Shown here piece by piece: positions 5,404 through 7,090 of a DNA stretch of 7,090 bases. This DNA comes from an uncultured Pseudomonadota bacterium (GTDB taxonomy: Bacteria; Pseudomonadota; Gammaproteobacteria; Burkholderiales; Thiobacillaceae). The translations under genes were made by a program, and so were the position numbers. The notes beneath the pieces were generated by a model. The model saw only the letters and a list, made by a program, of their open reading frames with translations. It was not told the DNA's origin and ran no database searches. The DNA lies in the NCBI GenBank assembly GCA_903883985.1, contig CAISDD010000411.1, positions 1-7,090 of the forward strand, in the 5' to 3' direction. Position 1 is the stretch's first letter; every line of letters starts with the position of its first letter.

Positions 5404-6795
5404 ATGGAACTGACCCCCCTCACCGCACTCTCCCCGCTCGATGGCCGCTACCGCAAGAGCGGCGCCAGGCTGACGCCGTATTTCAGCGAATTCGGCCTGA
5501 TCCACCGCCGCGTGGCGGTCGAAATTGAATGGCTCAAGGCGCTCGCCGCCGAACCGGGCATCCTGGAGGTCCCGCCCTTCTCGCCCGCCACCCTCCTGGA
5601 GCTGGATGCCATTGCCCTGCACTTCTCATTAGTCGATGCGGAATGGGTAAAAGACATCGAGAAGACCACAAACCACGATGTCAAGGCGGTGGAATACTTC
5701 CTCAAGGAAAAGCTGGCCGGCAACGCGGAAATCATGGCGGTCAAGGAATTCATCCATTTCGCCTGCACTTCCGAAGACATCAACAACCTGGCCCACGCCC
5801 TGATGTTGGATGCTGCACGGCGCGAGGTGTTGCTGCCGACGATGCGATCGGTGGAGGCTCGTCTAGTCCTGCTCTCCCAGCAGTTGGCCGACCTGCCCAT
5901 GCTCGCCCGCACCCACGGCCAGCCGGCTACGCCCACCACCCTGGGCAAAGAGCTGGCAAACGTCGCCTACCGCGTCAAACTCGCCATTGCTCGCTTCGAA
6001 GTCGTCGTCTGTATGGGCAAGATCAACGGCGCCGTGGGCAATTACAACGCACATCTGTCCGCCTACCCGGAAATCGACTGGGAAGCCTTCGCCCAGCGTT
6101 TCGTCGAAAACCTGGGGCTGGCGTTTAATCCGTACACCATCCAGATCGAACCGCACGACTACATGGCCGAGCTGTTTGACGCCTGCGCGCGCCTGAATAC
6201 CATACTGATCGACCTCGACCGCGATGTCTGGGGCTATATCTCCCAGGGCTACTTCAAGCAGAAGGTCAAGGAGGGAGAGGTCGGCTCCTCGACCATGCCG
6301 CACAAGGTCAATCCCATCGACTTCGAGAATTCAGAAGGCAATCTGGGACTGGCCAACGCCGTATTGCGGCATCTCTCGGAAAAGCTGCCTATCTCTCGCT
6401 GGCAGCGTGACCTCACAGATTCCACCGTGTTGCGTAACATGGGCGTGGCGCTGGGTTACGCCCTGCTGGGTTATGACAGCCTGCTGCGCGGCATGAACAA
6501 GCTGGAAGCCAATCCGGCGCGCCTCGCGGAAGACCTGGACCACAACTGGGAAGTGCTGGCCGAACCGATTCAGACCGTGATGCGCCGCTATGGGTTGAAA
6601 AATCCCTATGAGCAGTTGAAGGAGCTCACTCGCGGCAAGGGCGGCATCAACCGTGCATCCCTGGCCGTGTTCATCGAGAATCTCGCCATACCCGACCAGG
6701 CCAAACGCTTGCTGCTGGAAATGACCCCCTCCAGCTACCTAGGCCGCGCGGTGGAACTGGCGCGGCGGATCGGGGCACCAGCGCAAGAGTCCTGA
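5404..6795 (+). CDS. purB: Adenylosuccinate lyase
   Basis: Acts twice in purine synthesis: it converts SAICAR to AICAR plus fumarate, and adenylosuccinate to AMP plus fumarate. The protein is a cytoplasmic homotetramer of the fumarase/aspartase superfamily. It has 463 residues and is of the E. coli type (456 residues). Visible hallmarks are SPLDGRY (10-16), KTTNHDVKAVEYF, FACTSEDINN, the general-acid region ARTHGQPATP with H171, KINGAVGNYNAH, and the signature loop GSSTMPHKVNP with S295 (294-304). H171 and S295 fall at the same numbers as the E. coli catalytic residues. The C-terminal part has LTDSTVLRN, NWEVLAEPIQTVMRRYG and LKELTRGK. It starts 15 bases after the HDOD gene with only a weak GGA (5392-5394) as ribosome-binding site, so it is probably co-transcribed. 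A 7-base tandem duplication spans the stop codon. Confidence 0.97.
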   Translation: MELTPLTALSPLDGRYRKSGARLTPYFSEFGLIHRRVAVEIEWLKALAAEPGILEVPPFSPATLLELDAIALHFSLVDAEWVKDIEKTTNHDVKAVEYFLKEKLAGNAEIMAVKEFIHFACTSEDINNLAHALMLDAARREVLLPTMRSVEARLVLLSQQLADLPMLARTHGQPATPTTLGKELANVAYRVKLAIARFEVVVCMGKINGAVGNYNAHLSAYPEIDWEAFAQRFVENLGLAFNPYTIQIEPHDYMAELFDACARLNTILIDLDRDVWGYISQGYFKQKVKEGEVGSSTMPHKVNPIDFENSEGNLGLANAVLRHLSEKLPISRWQRDLTDSTVLRNMGVALGYALLGYDSLLRGMNKLEANPARLAEDLDHNWEVLAEPIQTVMRRYGLKNPYEQLKELTRGKGGINRASLAVFIENLAIPDQAKRLLLEMTPSSYLGRAVELARRIGAPAQES

Positions 6796-6800
6796 GTCCT
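6787..6800. repeat. Tandem 7-base duplication spanning the purB stop
   Basis: GAGTCCT occurs twice in direct succession (6787-6793 and 6794-6800). The purB TGA (6793-6795) straddles the junction. This is probably a simple slippage duplication; the last residues of PurB (Glu-Ser) come from the first copy. Confidence 0.7.
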
Positions 6801-6807
6801 TTGTGGG

Positions 6808-6926
6808 AACGAGCGGGGTCAAACGAGCAGGGTCATGTCTTTCTTTTGTACTGATCCGCAGAAGATGCGGAAGCGTTCCAACCGCAAGCATGGTTGAACC
6901 CATTTCCCTTCGTTGACCGCTCGTTT
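6808..6926. repeat. Intergenic inverted-repeat element with internal hairpins
   Basis: A 14-base tandem pair, AACGAGCGGGGTCA (6808-6821) and AACGAGCAGGGTCA (6822-6835), differs at one base. The first unit plus 6822-6825 is complementary to 6911-6925 (CGTTGACCGCTCGTT): 9 bp uninterrupted, a two-base bulge, 4 bp, a one-base bulge, then 2 bp. Two further hairpins lie inside: TCCGCA-GAAGA-TGCGGA (6855-6871), and GTTC(c)AACC paired with GGTTGAAC (6875-6899) around an 8-base loop. Neither hairpin is followed by a T-run, so this is not an ordinary terminator. It could be a small non-autonomous repeat element or a structured RNA. No coding gene is supported here. Confidence 0.6.
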
Positions 6927-6993
6927 TCTCCCGCGAGGCCCCATGAACATTGATGCTTGCGCCACGCTCACCCTTTGGCCGAACCCGCTACGC

Positions 6994-7090
6994 ACCCGCA
7001 AGGGGCACGCCGGATTCGTAAGCGCTAAAGCGCCAACGACACCGCTGTACCCGCAAGGGGCACGCCGGATTCGTAAGCGCTAAAGCGCCA
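6994..7090. repeat. Start of a 55-bp-period tandem repeat
   Basis: Two identical 42-base copies, 6994-7035 and 7049-7090, are separated by 13 bases (7036-7048). Each begins ACCCGCAAGGGGCACGCC and ends GCGCTAAAGCGCCA. Each contains two potential hairpins: CCC-GCAA-GGG, with a GNRA-type loop on the + strand, and GCGCT-AA-AGCGC. Sequence just before the first copy (6980-6993) partly resembles the 13-base spacer, which suggests a degenerate array edge. The second copy ends exactly at the window edge, so total copy number is unknown. A period not divisible by three argues against coding. Confidence 0.85.

Noticed and set aside
6855..6871. Rho-independent terminator for purB
   Set aside because: The hairpin has a 6-bp stem but no T-run follows it on either strand, so I treat it only as part of the inverted-repeat element.
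6819..7001. Minus-strand 60-residue reading frame after purB
   Set aside because: It crosses the inverted-repeat element and part of the tandem repeat, has no recognisable motif, and its end is formed by the repeated AACGAGC-type units. It is most likely spurious.
6994..7090. CRISPR array, because of two identical blocks with an interval
   Set aside because: The 42-base repeat with a 13-base interval has far too short a spacer, only two copies are seen, the unit carries two hairpins, and no cas gene is visible.

Overview
This is a GC-rich proteobacterial chromosome segment. The E. coli-like AroG, DnaX, RecR and long-form PurB proteins and the compact SRP RNA point to a beta- or gammaproteobacterium. 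A betaproteobacterium is my best guess, but nothing in the sequence settles it. Every recognisable gene lies on the + strand and is a housekeeping or signalling gene. I see no defence, phage or secretion genes.

Layout: (1) 1-837 is the 3' part of a class I DAHP synthase gene (aroG type), cut by the window edge. (2) 838-1029 holds a split-looking promoter with a REP-like palindrome inside it, the 4.5S SRP RNA gene (ffs) and its T-run. (3) 1030-1157 is a heptamer repeat array with arms in opposite orientation, running up to the dnaX start codon. (4) 1160-3908 holds dnaX, ybaB and recR, with a second heptamer array filling the ybaB-recR gap. (5) 3910-5388 is an HDOD-GAF signalling protein one base after recR. 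(6) 5404-6795 is purB. (7) 6796-7090 is non-coding: short tandem repeats, a possible multi-hairpin element, and the start of a 55-bp tandem repeat that runs off the window.

How the genes fit: ffs, dnaX, ybaB and recR cover protein targeting, the replisome clamp loader, a nucleoid-associated protein and recombinational repair. The order SRP RNA-dnaX-ybaB-recR is also known from Bacillus subtilis (scr-dnaX-yaaK-recR), so it is an old arrangement. The HDOD-GAF gene and purB follow with gaps of 1 and 15 bases and are probably transcribed with recR.

The unusual content is in the intergenic DNA. The two arrays, before dnaX and before recR, appear to be variants of one 7-bp family (roughly GGNGAGY), in the same arm orientation. 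Both end at the ATG where a Shine-Dalgarno site would be expected. The repeats after purB form a separate repetitive region. I found no convincing new multi-gene system.
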